From Hippopus hippopus (lineage: Eukaryota; Mollusca; Bivalvia; Cardiida; Cardiidae): 64,000 nt of DNA. The stretch is from positions 3,782,001 through 3,846,000 of the forward strand of contig OX328109.1 of assembly GCA_946811185.2 (NCBI GenBank). The letters are read 5' to 3'. The translations under genes were made by a program, and so were the position numbers. The notes beneath the pieces are model-generated. The model made no database searches and was not told the origin of the DNA. It saw nothing but the letters and a program-made list of their open reading frames with translations. Positions 32,487 through 42,245 of this stretch are shown piece by piece; position 1 is the first letter of the stretch; each line of letters starts with the position of its first letter.

Positions 32487-33106
32487 CCAATAGCTGCCAA
32501 AAGTAAACAATGTGGATGTTTGAATCCATTTGAGCCGTGCTTTGTGAAAAGGGGGTTTAATGCATCTGCAAAAAGTATCGACCCATGTCAGCCTGCGCAT
32601 CCCGCGCAGGCTGACATGGGCCGAAACTTTTTGCTATCTTTAAATTTTCTGCATGTTCAAAGACCATTCTACCTCCAGATTAAGTCAATTGTCAGACAAA
32701 ATGGATTTTATGAATGTTATACTTACTTATTATCATGCATCACGGAAAAATATTTAGCCCCCTTTTGCCACAGCACGCTGATTTGAATTTAAATCATACT
32801 TTTTAAAAGTATGGAAATTATTGTGAAGATGACAATCTGTTATTGTACGATCGATCCAAGTGTAAGTCGCTGGCAGAAAAATGAATTTTAAAACCAGGTA
32901 AAAAATAAACAAAAAAAAAAAGAAGAGCGACCTGGCACCTTTTGATCTACTTTTACAATGTGTTTTATTTTCTTTGCCGACGACTAACACTTGGACCGAC
33001 TACATAATAACAGATCTTCACCTTTGCAATAATTTCCATACTATTAAATGGTATCATTTAAATTCAAATGCATTTTAACACTTACTTTGTTTACTTTTGT
33101 CCGCCA
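32487..33106. mobile_element. MITE F, copy 2, split by MITE A
   Basis: AGCTGCCAAAAGTAAAC on the left and GTTTACTTTTGTCCGCC on the right are inverted ends. The arms GGAAATTATTGTGAAGATGA and CCTTTGCAATAATTTCCAT are present. The A copy at 32531-32782 lies inside the left arm, so F is older than that A. Confidence 0.7.
32531..32782 (+). mobile_element. MITE A, copy 21, nested in F
   Basis: TGAGCCGTGCTTTGTGAAAA ... CCACAGCACGCTGA, with an intact hairpin (GTCAGCCTGCGCATCCCGCG). Confidence 0.8.
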
Positions 33107-33267
33107 TCGGGCCTTTAACAAAATGACCGATTGAATGATAAAACATCGCCAGTTGCAAAGCATATCAGCCAAACAACGTGTAATATACGTCCCGCATTCG
33201 GTTATAAATTCATTGCACTTGCACATGAATCGATATTTTCACGACACGATCTTCGATCTACCTTATA

Positions 33268-33540
33268 AATCTATTTGAGCTATGCTTTGGCAAAAAAGGT
33301 ACATCTTCGTGATGCATGATATTAAGCAATCCATCACATAATCATGGATCCATACAAAGCATTTTGTGTAACAACCGACTGAATCATGAGGTAAATTTGT
33401 CCTTTGACGTGCATAAAATTGACCAGTTGCAAAAAGTATCGACCCATGTCAGCCTGCGCGGACTGCGCAGGCTGACATGGGTCGATACTTTTTGCAGATG
33501 CATTAAACCCCCTTTTCATGAAGTATGGTTCAAATCTATT
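33268..33540 (-). mobile_element. MITE A, copy 22, with a perfect 8-bp target duplication
   Basis: AATCTATT at 33268-33275 and again at 33533-33540 flanks an element running 33276-33532 (257 bp) from TGAGCTATGC to GTATGGTTCA. The internal hairpin is perfect. An 8-bp duplication and 5'-TGAG-type ends fit insertion by a hAT-superfamily transposase. This is the best-bounded A copy. Confidence 0.85.
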
Positions 33541-33699
33541 TAACTTTTGACAGTTGATGCAGTAGTGAACTTAGAATAGTTTTGCACTAGGTTCACAAGG
33601 TGTATTCTCATTGTAGAGATACTTATCAAACCAATAATCAAAGATTCTCGTGAAATCGTTTAACTGTATCGTTTACAATTTAGAATGCGTTATAGATAG

Positions 33700-33703
<4 letters not shown>

Positions 33704-33734
<31 letters not shown>

Positions 33735-33780
33735 CAACCAACCAAACAACCAATCAATCAACCAACCAAGCAATCAATCA
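33704..33780. repeat. AATC/AACC array
   Basis: Runs of CAAT and CAAC tetranucleotides. The sequence may be the expanded tail of a lost SINE, since SINEs here end in AATC. Confidence 0.75.
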
Positions 33781-34010
33781 TGCTCTGTAAAATTGGGTTC
33801 ATTTCATCTGCAAAAATTATCGACCAGGTGCGCAGGCTGCCCTGAGTCGAAACTTTTTGCTATTGGGCATTTTTGTTTTTGTTTGTCAAAGGACCAGTCA
33901 ACCCATTATTCATCCGGTTGTTAGACAAAATGGATTTTATGGGTACATAATAATGTAATGAATTGCTTGGAACATTCCATCACGGACATGCTTTAAACTC
34001 CATTTTCCGC
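33778..34010 (+). mobile_element. MITE A, copy 23, hairpin half deleted
   Basis: ATCATGCTCTGTAAAATTGG on the left. The hairpin reads GACCAGGTGCGCAGGCTGCC, so most of the left arm is gone. The right end is diverged. Confidence 0.6.
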
Positions 34011-34220
34011 GTGCGGACAGCTTGTCACTGCATTATCACTCTTGTCTCAATTTCTTATCGTTTTCGAAAAAAATTCTCATGAACTACGATTTTTTTTTTT
34101 TAGTAAAATTTGTAGGTACATGAAAGGAATGTGATACGGTATATCATCTTTGATGTGATTGCTTGGCTACCAATCATCCTGCCTGACTGCTTTCTGAGGC
34201 GGTGCTTAAAATTTATTAAA

Positions 34221-34487
34221 TGATTCATGCTTTATGAAAATGGGACTAAATGCATCTACAAAAAAGTAACGACCCAGGTCAGCCTGTGCAGTACCCGCAG
34301 GCTGACCTTGGTCGAAACATTTTACTCTTGGAACATTTTCTGCATGTCAGAGGACTAGTTTACCTTATGATTCAGTCAGTTGTTAGACAAGATGGATGTA
34401 ATAGATCCATATTTATGTGATGACTTGCTTGGTATAATATATCACGGAGAGGCATTGAAACCCCCCCTTTTGCCAGAGTGCCGTTCG
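34221..34487 (+). mobile_element. MITE A, copy 24
   Basis: TGATTCATGCTTTATGAAAA ... TGCCAGAGTGCCGTTC, with the hairpin GTCAGCCTGTGCAGTACCCG. MITE D begins about eight bases beyond its end. Confidence 0.75.
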
Positions 34488-34494
34488 AATATTT

Positions 34495-34755
34495 GGATTG
34501 CAACACGCGAAAAGGGGCATTCGGACATTTGCGTAAAGTGTCGTCTCGGATCAGCCTGCGCAGTCCGCGCAGGCTAATCCGAGGCGGCACTTTACGACTA
34601 CATTAGATTTTGTCCTACAGTAGACTTGCGTGAAACAGAAAATTACATAAAAACGGAAAGTGTTGTTTCGGATTAGCCTGCGCGGACTGCGCAGGCTGAT
34701 CCGAGACGACACTTTGCGCAAAAGTCCGAATGCCCCTTTTCACGTTTTGCAGGCC
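34495..34755. mobile_element. MITE D, copy 4, beside A
   Basis: Both hairpins and both ends are close to consensus (GATTGCAACACGCGAAAAG ... CACGTTTTGCAGGCC). Confidence 0.85.
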
Positions 34756-34757
34756 AG

Positions 34758-34823
34758 TTAATGTTTTCAAAACCCTCTTCCCCTAAGTGTCGTAAAACTG
34801 CAGGATGATTTTGTAGATGGTTT
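34758..34823. mobile_element. MITE B fragment
   Basis: AATGTTTTCAAAACCCTCTT and TCGTAAAACTGCAGGAT are the right third of a B element, directly after D. Confidence 0.5.
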
Positions 34824-34897
34824 ACATGGAAAGTACCAATCATTAGTAATTGGAATATACTTTTTCTTCATTTCGAAAAATAAAAGAATCTATTTAA

Positions 34898-35125
34898 ACG
34901 TTTTATACGCTATCCCGATTTCTAACGACCCTGACAGAAAACATCTTCAAAAAACAATGTTGGAAAAATAGAAAATGCTGGTAACTAGCATTTTCTCCTT
35001 TTCCCACAATGTCTTCTACCTTTTCAAAGACAAATATCATTACTTGAGGTGAATTAAATTTGTCGTCTCCAAATATGCTTGAATTTGGACGAGACAAAGA
35101 TGTTTGTCCTCTGGTAAAGAGTTAA
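34898..35125 (+). mobile_element. MITE B, copy 15
   Basis: CTAACGACCCTGACAGAAAA, a hairpin with one weak arm, GTCGTCTCCAAATATGCTTG, ending CTCTGGTAAAGAGTTAAA. Confidence 0.7.
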
Positions 35126-35138
35126 AGTTCTTTATTAT

Positions 35139-35206
35139 TATTCATTTATTTATTTATTTATTTATCTATTTATTTTATGTTATTTATTTATTTATTTATT
35201 TTTATT
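35139..35206. repeat. TTTA microsatellite
   Basis: Interrupted TTTA/ATTT units in two runs. Confidence 0.85.
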
Positions 35207-35332
35207 TTCATGTTTTTTTTTTATCCGAATAACTCAAAAGATAATTCTACACTGTATTCAGAAAATTCAAAAAGTATCAGACAATTTAGAATTATCTCTC
35301 CATATGTTTGTTTTCTTTTTTTTTTATTTCAG

Positions 35333-36914
35333 GAATAATTCAAGTGACATCAACGGATAAGAACATTTCAACCTACTGCAGGACACACATATTGGATCTT
35401 ATGATAGTGAAAGTAGATCTACATATAAAATAATCGAAAGAATATTGGTTCAGCCAGCCAACAATTGTGCAACGTGACACCGCCGATAAATTCTAGTGTC
35501 CAATTGAACCCAATACGCGGAAAGTCTTGTGCAACCAAAAGAGGGGACACATAATGGTATTATTTATCGGTTAATGATAAATCAACTCGGTGTGCTCGGA
35601 AAACGGGTACCAGTGCTAAGAAACGAACCGGATAACCGGAACATTTTTTATCTGTTTTGTTTATCATGTCAGGACGACATTTAAATTGTTTTACTTTTTT
35701 CTTTCTCAAGTAATAGATTTAAGGGATAGAGTAATTTGTGCAACAGTACACTTGAATGAAGTTTGAATACTGGAAACATTTTTCCAACCTGTGTGATACT
35801 TTATACTGGGGATATTTGTCATCTTTAATGCGCTGGTTTGGGTTCTGAAAAAGAAAAAAAAAGATTCGGTTTATATCATATTTTTCTTCACAGATGGATG
35901 CATTTAAACTAGTTACAAAACGATGTCCAAAATTTGTTTCAAAATAAAGATGCAAAAAAGGAGTTAGTTTTTAAACAACAACAACAACAAAAAAAAAAAA
36001 TCAAGAAAATTTTGCACAAACTCTGAATGAAGTAAATCTGCGAACAATGTGTGTAAAAAGATCGCTTCAATAGATACCAACCGTGTTGTTTCTTATTCTT
36101 ATTTATGTGAAAATTACAGTGTAATGTGTCATTTCTGTACTACCAATGACATTATATATTTATAATGTACATTGTGATATACAAATGTCATTTTCCAGAA
36201 TGTTATTTAGACATGAATTAGTATCGAATCGAGGCGATATCATCTTCATGTTTTAAGCTTAAGTAACAGAAAGTCAGAGTTAATCAGCCATTCATGAAGA
36301 CGCCGTTTGCCAGAATGTTTATCTTTAAAGGTGTTATCTTAAACAAGTTAGAAAACCAGAACCGTAGAAAACAACGCACCAACACTGTAACATAAACATG
36401 GAATTAAGTTGTGAATTTCCAAAGTGAAAGACGAGGAGCCATAAATAGTTCGTATTATTTGAAGTGACCTCTCATCAAATTTCAGTTAAACTCTAATACG
36501 TTATGTTTACAAACGAGCTAGCTGTTCATAAAGTGTTATGTTTTGGGGGCACATGGATTTAAACTTGACGTAGTGACGTACTTGAAAATGCAATTAAACA
36601 AGGGATTTGGGAACATGATTTGTTTATACAGTGATTGTTTTCTGCATTATTTGAACCAACTGTATTGAGAATCATAGAGAAATCATGAACACCACTTTGT
36701 GATTTTGTTTATTACCGGATTTCCAGATGCTACATCTAATACTCATTTATACATTAACGAAATAAATTGACGTCTGTTACGCTTACCTCCGGGGAATCAG
36801 TGCTAAAAGGTACAAGAATAAGTTGGTGCAGCCCGTTGTATTTCCAACGGTTTCAAATGTTGAAGTGCTTAAATCATTTCGTACGTTTTTTTAAAAGAAA
36901 TTTGAAGAATAGTT
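35333..36914 (+). other. Probable 5' untranslated or upstream region of the K2P gene
   Basis: A strong acceptor (long T run, then ATTTCAG) ends at 35332. From there to the channel start codon none of the element families found elsewhere appears, which is unusual in this window. It may be one long 5' UTR exon, or contain a promoter and UTR. No open frame of note. Confidence 0.35.
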
Positions 36915-37560
36915 ATGCCGGTGAATATTGAAGAAGTGAACGATGACAAATCATCCAAAGGTGGGTGTTGTTTCTGCTGTTGCAAACCCAAAAGGCCCAA
37001 GAGATCCGAACAAGGCAGACTCAACGGTGAGCGCCTAGCAACACACGCGGAGTCAACAACGCCACCTGCTGGAGATGAACTGTTATTGAACGCTAATACA
37101 ATCCAGCCAGATGATATAGCAGATGGAAAAGCGGTGAAACAGCAGACGACAGTTCACGAAGAGAAAGAATGTAGAAAAAGGTGTATTAAATGTTGCAAAC
37201 GATTTACTACTTTTCTCTTTTCAAATGTCGGCCTGTGTTCGGCTGTGGTGGCGTACTCGATTCTTGGTGGATTTGTTTTTAAAAACTTGGAAGCTCCCAA
37301 TGAGATCTTAAAGCGACATCACGTGAACGCTTTACGTTCTTTATATGCCAAACAGCTTTGGAATCTTTCCATTATAAATAATATATTTTATGAAGAAAAC
37401 TATACAATTGCTGCCGAAAAGATTCTCGTTAAATTCCAGAAAGATGTTTTAGAAGCAAAACAAAATGGTTGGGATGGTTCCGACGTTGATGAAACCGACA
37501 AACAGCAGTGGTCCTTTGCTGGTTCCTTATTATACTCAGTAACAGTTATCACTACTATAG
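36915..37560 (+). CDS. K2P potassium channel, exon 1 (residues 1-216, partial codon)
   Basis: This exon encodes the first half of a two-pore-domain background K+ channel of the plasma membrane. The start is fixed by an in-frame TGA at 36903-36905. The cytoplasmic N-terminus is about 100 residues with two Cys clusters: GGCCFCCCKPKRPKR (16-30) and CRKRCIKCCKR (86-96). M1 spans about 104-122 (NVGLCSAVVAYSILGGFVF). A long extracellular cap (123-197) has sequons N150 (NLS) and N162 (NYT) and no cysteine, so the cap disulphide seen in several K2P families cannot form. The P1 helix (SFAGSLLYSVTV) leads into TTIG. The exon ends after the first base of G216, with donor AG|GTATTT at 37561. A CDS read through the donor would add five residues and stop; I reject that as the main product. 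Family: K2P; the closest style is invertebrate TWiK or vertebrate TRESK. Confidence 0.93.
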
Positions 37561-37859
37561 GTATTTGCTTAAATTTATAGCCTTTCATGTTTTTAGAGCA
37601 GTACGAATTTTCTTATCTTGCACACGTTTGAGATAAGCATTATGTGACGTCATATTTGACGTCATCTTATACTATATGTATTTTTAGAGCTTTTAACCAT
37701 GAAAAATTCCAACTTGTGCGTGTATAATTTAGTAAATTCTGACCTATAATTTGTGACATACATTTATCGTTATGTGATATAAAGAATCTGACATCCGTTG
37801 GTTTTTTTCCGATAGAATTTTATTAACCTCGTTTATAAAAAGTGTTATTAGGCTTGCCA

Positions 37860-37935
37860 TAAGCTGTCTTAATATCATTTTTCAAGACTCGTTGAATTAA
37901 ATTTCATCTCAAATGCCAACCAGTGTCATATCCTA
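37860..37935 (-). repeat. Interspersed repeat J, copy 3
   Basis: Reverse match to 28-125 (in reverse: GGCATTTGAGATGAAATT, AACGAGTCTTGAAAAATG). Confidence 0.45.
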
Positions 37936-38071
37936 AATTGATATTTCTTCAGTGGAAAACTTTTTTGAAAACATTATGAACTTTGAAGACAATGAAGGGG
38001 TTGCTTGTAAAGGAACATTCACTATTCGTTTTTCTCTGCTATCTCTAAATCAACTTTTATGCACAGTTCAT

Positions 38072-38290
38072 CAAGACTTCAGGGCCCGATTTTACGACAA
38101 AACTTATGTCTCAGAATTTGCTCAAATCCGCTAATGGACTCAATTTTTTACTTAAGTTTGTTGTTTTAGCTGCATTTCACTATCATAAAGAGACCTAAGT
38201 AACGTTCCCACATCCTGAATTTAAACAGCGGTTTAGACTCAAATCAGCAAAATAAACGGACTTAGACAGAAAGACTGAAAGCACTTAGTT
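38072..38290 (-). repeat. Interspersed repeat K, copy 1
   Basis: Read in reverse, TAAGTCCGTTTATTTTGCTG, then GTTACTTAGGTCTC and GATTTGAGCAAATTCTGAGA match 49647-49853 in order. Both copies lie in the K2P intron, inverted to each other about 11 kb apart. The class is unknown. Confidence 0.55.
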
Positions 38291-39554
38291 ACGGCTGCTA
38301 ATGGTTATGTGAGACCTGGACTCTGTGGTTATGTTAAATTTCAACACGCGGAGTTACTGCAGATGAAAGATTGATTGATACGAACACGAAATGTGAATTA
38401 AATGATATTACAAACCGTATTTAAGGTCATTAGCAGGTCATATCGATGTTTCAGGCAAAGCATGATGAGTAATTGGGAGCAGCTATCTCTTTTGTAATGG
38501 CATTCACAACGATTCAGTTTCATCGAAATTTGAAGCAATTTCATAAACTTTTAAAAGCGAGCCACATTATTGAGTTTTGGCTTTTTTTAGACTGAGTGAA
38601 GATTCAATCTAACTTAACATTTTGACCAATTAAACAAAAGAGAATATTGCCATAGTAAAAAAGAAGAGAAAAAAAAAAAACATAATAAGTAACCTGATGA
38701 GTAAATCTACCGGGAAGCATGACGTAATAAGATATAATGGCATAACTGTACAACCGCGCCAAATTGAGAAATGATAAATAGAGTAGAATATAATGATTAG
38801 GTCTAGTTTCTACTTTAAACATCATTATCAGTACTCTACCCCTGTGCCAGACGTAAAAAATATCTGTGTGCAAGACGGAAAAAGATATCTTGCGTCATAC
38901 GAAGCAGACACGCGCTGACATTGTCAGATTGTTTTGGTCGGCCATAGAGTCATGTGACGTCAAATAGCCGATATTTACGAGTACTACAATACGACGTAAC
39001 ATTAGATCTACGAAGGAAAAAAAAACACGAGATATATAGAGGATATTTTTTTTTCGGTGAAAGATCGCAGCCACCCGTGAAAGTATTTCCGCTGATGTTC
39101 AGGATGTGAAATAAATTTCGATCTTTCACCGAAAGAAACAAAATCAATGTTTTATTCATTCCATGCTTCTAATTCTTCTTTTTTTTTGGGGGGGGGGGAC
39201 TTTCGTCAAAGTACAGCACAGTTATTTTCGGTAATTTCCCGTGGCGTACCCCACTCCACATAAGAACACATTACATTATTTCGTAAAGCGCGAGAAATGT
39301 AGGGTAAACGCGCATAAATTAGGTCATATTTCCCTCTGGTTGAATGGCACGCGCTGTTTACCAAGGTAACTAGTGCGCGGTAACAACTGTTTCGGCCTTC
39401 AATTGAAGATAAGAAAATATGTAATCGTTATTTTTCACTGGTGGTAACCATGAAATAGATCTATCAACCCATAATCCACCGTTATTTCTCGATAAACTGC
39501 CGAAAAACAACAATATTTTTGCTATTGCCTTTATCATAAGTTTTAAAACATTTT

Positions 39555-39608
39555 ATCCATATAGAACATATGTATTATTATTAGTATTAGTATTATTATT
39601 ATAAAGCG
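39555..39608. repeat. ATT-rich run and inverted repeat
   Basis: ATTATTAGT units. 'AAAACATT' and 'AGCGTGTATTATTCCAA' at 39546-39620 are mirrored by 'GGAGTAATACACGCTTTAAA' at 39764-39783, and GTGACGTCACCTTTGTTACG with CAACG is followed by CGTTGCGTAACCG. The stretch 39600-39790 is therefore a diverged inverted repeat, possibly another MITE. Confidence 0.45.
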
Positions 39609-40207
39609 TGTATTATTCCAAAGGCCTGTGATTATTACAACCATAAGGTTAAAAAAAGAAGTAAGTGACGTCACCTTTGTTACGCAACGACAATGCTCCC
39701 ACGCTTTGACGTTGCGTAACCGTTGAAAGTTGACGCCACTTCCTACATGTAAAACATTATTATTGGAGTAATACACGCTTTAAAACTGTTTTAGGATAAG
39801 GTGTTTCAAAACTCTTGATAAAGGCAAAACCCTAAATACTGAAGAACAGAGTGTTTTTTTTTCCATGGTGTTTCATTCATTCCTTGAGGAATTCATAGAG
39901 TCGTTCGACGTAACTTTAGAATGGCGTTGAAAAATACTATTTTAAAGCACTAGATAAAGAAGTTAAATATGATTCAAATGGACACAGTTATCTAACACAA
40001 TTTAAGCAAAAAGAAAAACAACAATAACTGCAAATGTACAGGATTCACTAGTTAGTGCATTGAAAAGCCTGCCATTATTATTGCAGGTTATGCATAGAAG
40101 CACCCCTGCGTCGATAGATAATGCGTGCGATATACGATAAACCTATCGTTTGTTCCATCTCACATTACCCCCATACTTCACAGTGGCAATAATTTACTTC
40201 GCTTAAT

Positions 40208-40296
40208 ACGCAATAAAGCTTCTTAAAACATTGTGGGAAAAGAAGCAGTTGCTTGTTACAAGCAACTGCTTCTTTTTCCACATTATTTTCAATGTT
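40208..40296. mobile_element. MITE B variant with a different hairpin core
   Basis: AACATTGTGGGAAAAG is family B, but the apex is GAAGCAGTTGCTTGTTACAA / GCAACTGCTTC in place of GAGAAAATGCTGG. Confidence 0.6.
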
Positions 40297-40502
40297 GGGA
40301 AAAATTGGCAGCAGCATTCCTTTGAATAGTTCTGGTCTATGTTAGGCCTACTCGTGTCAGTTAGTTGTACTGTAAAAAAAAAGGTGGTATCAATGCGATG
40401 GGTTAGATACATTGATTTAAATCTATCATGGTGCACCCAATATCGAAAAGATCGGTTTCTCTAATCTTTATTCATCTCTATAGATACACTTATTATCACA
40501 TT

Positions 40503-40752
40503 TGAGTCGTGCTCCTGCAAAATGGGGATTTAATGCAATAAAGCAAGCAAGTCATCACATTATTATGGGTCTTCAAAATCCGCTTTTTCTAGCAACCAAC
40601 TGAATTGTGAGGTAGAATGGTCCCTGGACATGCGGAAAATTGATCAATAACAAAAAGTTTCGACACAGGTCAGCCTGCGCGTACTGTGCAGGCTGACCTG
40701 GATCGAGACTCTTTGCAGATGCATTAAACCCCCTTTTCACAGAGCATGTCAC
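40503..40752 (-). mobile_element. MITE A, copy 25
   Basis: TGAGTCGTGCTCCTGCAAAA ... CAGAGCATGTCA, with the hairpin GTCAGCCTGCGCGTACTGTG. TCACATT is found at both borders. Confidence 0.75.
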
Positions 40753-40754
40753 AT

Positions 40755-41035
40755 TTTTATATGCCCGAAGGGACGTTCTATTTTATGTCCCTAATTGTCT
40801 GTCTGTCTGTCCGTCCTTCCATTAGCAATTTTGTGTCCGCTCCATAATTCATGAAACCCCTTGTCTGATTTGAAAAATATTTTACGCATACATACACCTT
40901 GATGAGATGACCTACTGAGCAAAAGTTTCAAACGCCAATTTCCAAGATCAAGGTCACAGCAAGTGGGTCAAAGGTGACATACTCTTGAAAGCTCCCTTCG
41001 GGCGTATATTGCACCACTTTGCGGAGCCCTGGTTT
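40755..41035 (+). repeat. Molluscan-type repeat with GTCAAGGTCA-like motifs
   Basis: GCCCGAAGGGACGTTCTATT at the start is mirrored by GCTCCCTTCGGGCGTATATT near the end. Between lie GTCTGTCTGTCCGTCC, TCATGAAACCCCTTGTCTGA and CAAGATCAAGGTCACAGCAA. Repeats with GTCCGTCC followed by AAGGTCAAGGTCA-type blocks are common in bivalve DNA as I know it. No other copy is in this window. Confidence 0.5.
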
Positions 41036-41077
41036 TTTTTCCACACATCACAAATATACTAGACATTAGTTGTTTGT

Positions 41078-41139
41078 CTGTAAAAAAGGTGTCTAATATA
41101 ACTGCAAAAAGTATCGACCTATGTCAGCCTGCGCAGTCC
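41078..41139 (+). mobile_element. MITE A, copy 26, broken at the hairpin apex
   Basis: GTAAAAAAGGTGTCTAATAT to GTCAGCCTGCGCAGTCC, then unrelated sequence. Confidence 0.65.
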
Positions 41140-41417
41140 CCAATAATTAGTAATACGATTTCGCTCTATCTCTAGGGCTCTCCTTTGTCAAGTTGCAAAA
41201 TGCTCAGGAAATTCAGCGAGAAAGACTGTTTTGACAAAAAAAAAAAAACGCCACTCTGCAGAAAAAGACAGGGTTTACTTGTTTGTTTGATAACAAATAA
41301 GACAATTCGCCTAAAATTGTGTATCGTCAAGCTGCATTTATCGCCAATCGGGGAAATTGGCTGAAATTTTCACATTGTTCCAGTCTACAAAAGTTACGAT
41401 AAAATTCTGCATTCCAG

Positions 41418-41492
41418 TGAGTGAGTGAGAGAGAGAGAGAGAGAAAGAGAGACAGACAGACAGACAGACAGACAATCAGACAGACAGACAGC
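41418..41492. repeat. GA/GACA microsatellite
   Basis: GA run, then GACA units. Confidence 0.9.
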
Positions 41493-41767
41493 CCTGAGGG
41501 AGTCAGAGCGGTCAGTGAACAAAAAGAAAAATATAGAATTGGTAAGAAGAAATATTTTAGCTCAGAAAACATTTCTTCCGCACATAATAAAGCCATCAAG
41601 TGTATAGTATGTATTATATTAATATAATAAGAAATCTCCCTAGGTCCCAACACTGTAACATTATTTTCATTGAATTATTCATTATTCGTTAGATCTTAAA
41701 TTCTTCTTCTCTCAATGGATTTCTTCCCTTAAACTACTCAATAAATGAATAGGGTGGTTTCAATCAG

Positions 41768-42030
41768 GAAAAACATGCTCTGGCAAAAAGTGGCTTAATA
41801 TATCTCCGTGATGCAAGATATCAAGCAAGGCATAACGTAACTGAAGATCCATAAATTCCATTTTGTCCAACAACCGACTGAATCACGAGGTATACTGGTC
41901 CTTTTAAACGTAGAAAATAGACCAATAGCATGAAGTTTCAACCCAGGTCAGCCTGCGCAGTCCTCACAGGCTGACCTGGGTTGATACTTTTTGCTGTGCA
42001 TTAAACCCCCTTTTCACGGAGCATGGCTCA
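41768..42030 (-). mobile_element. MITE A, copy 27
   Basis: AACATGCTCTGGCAAAAAGT ... GGAGCATGGCTCA; the hairpin is slightly diverged (GCGCAGTCCTCACAGG). Confidence 0.75.
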
Positions 42031-42109
42031 TTTGATTTCAAAGCCATCTCAACCAGAATATTTAGCAAAATATCCAACAAGTATTTGCATAATCAGACAG
42101 TATCTTGTT

Positions 42110-42150
42110 TGCAATCTGACCTTGATCTACCCTGTCCACTGAAACACTTA
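42110..42150. mobile_element. MITE C fragment
   Basis: AATCTGACCTTGATCTACCC, TGTCCACTGAAAC. Confidence 0.4.
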
Positions 42151-42245
42151 ACGCTGTTCATAACCATATAGGCACTGGAAGCTTCATCGATCTGTCACGG
42201 AACACCAATATTGTCATCAATATAGTACATCAATATTGGTGCATC

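Larger units (their letters stand above)
37645..39673. promoter_or_regulatory. Cluster of four CRE-type octamers in the K2P intron
   Basis: TGACGTCA is exact at 37645-37652, 37657-37664, 38955-38962 and 39666-39673. The first two are 12 bases apart, starting 85 bases after the exon. CREB/ATF proteins bind this palindrome. An intronic enhancer is possible; nothing in the sequence proves use. Confidence 0.35.

Noticed and set aside
37561..37580. Alternative K2P protein ending GICLNL by reading through the donor
   Set aside because: The stop comes within six codons of the donor and would remove half the channel; the splice to 51969 restores the filter exactly.
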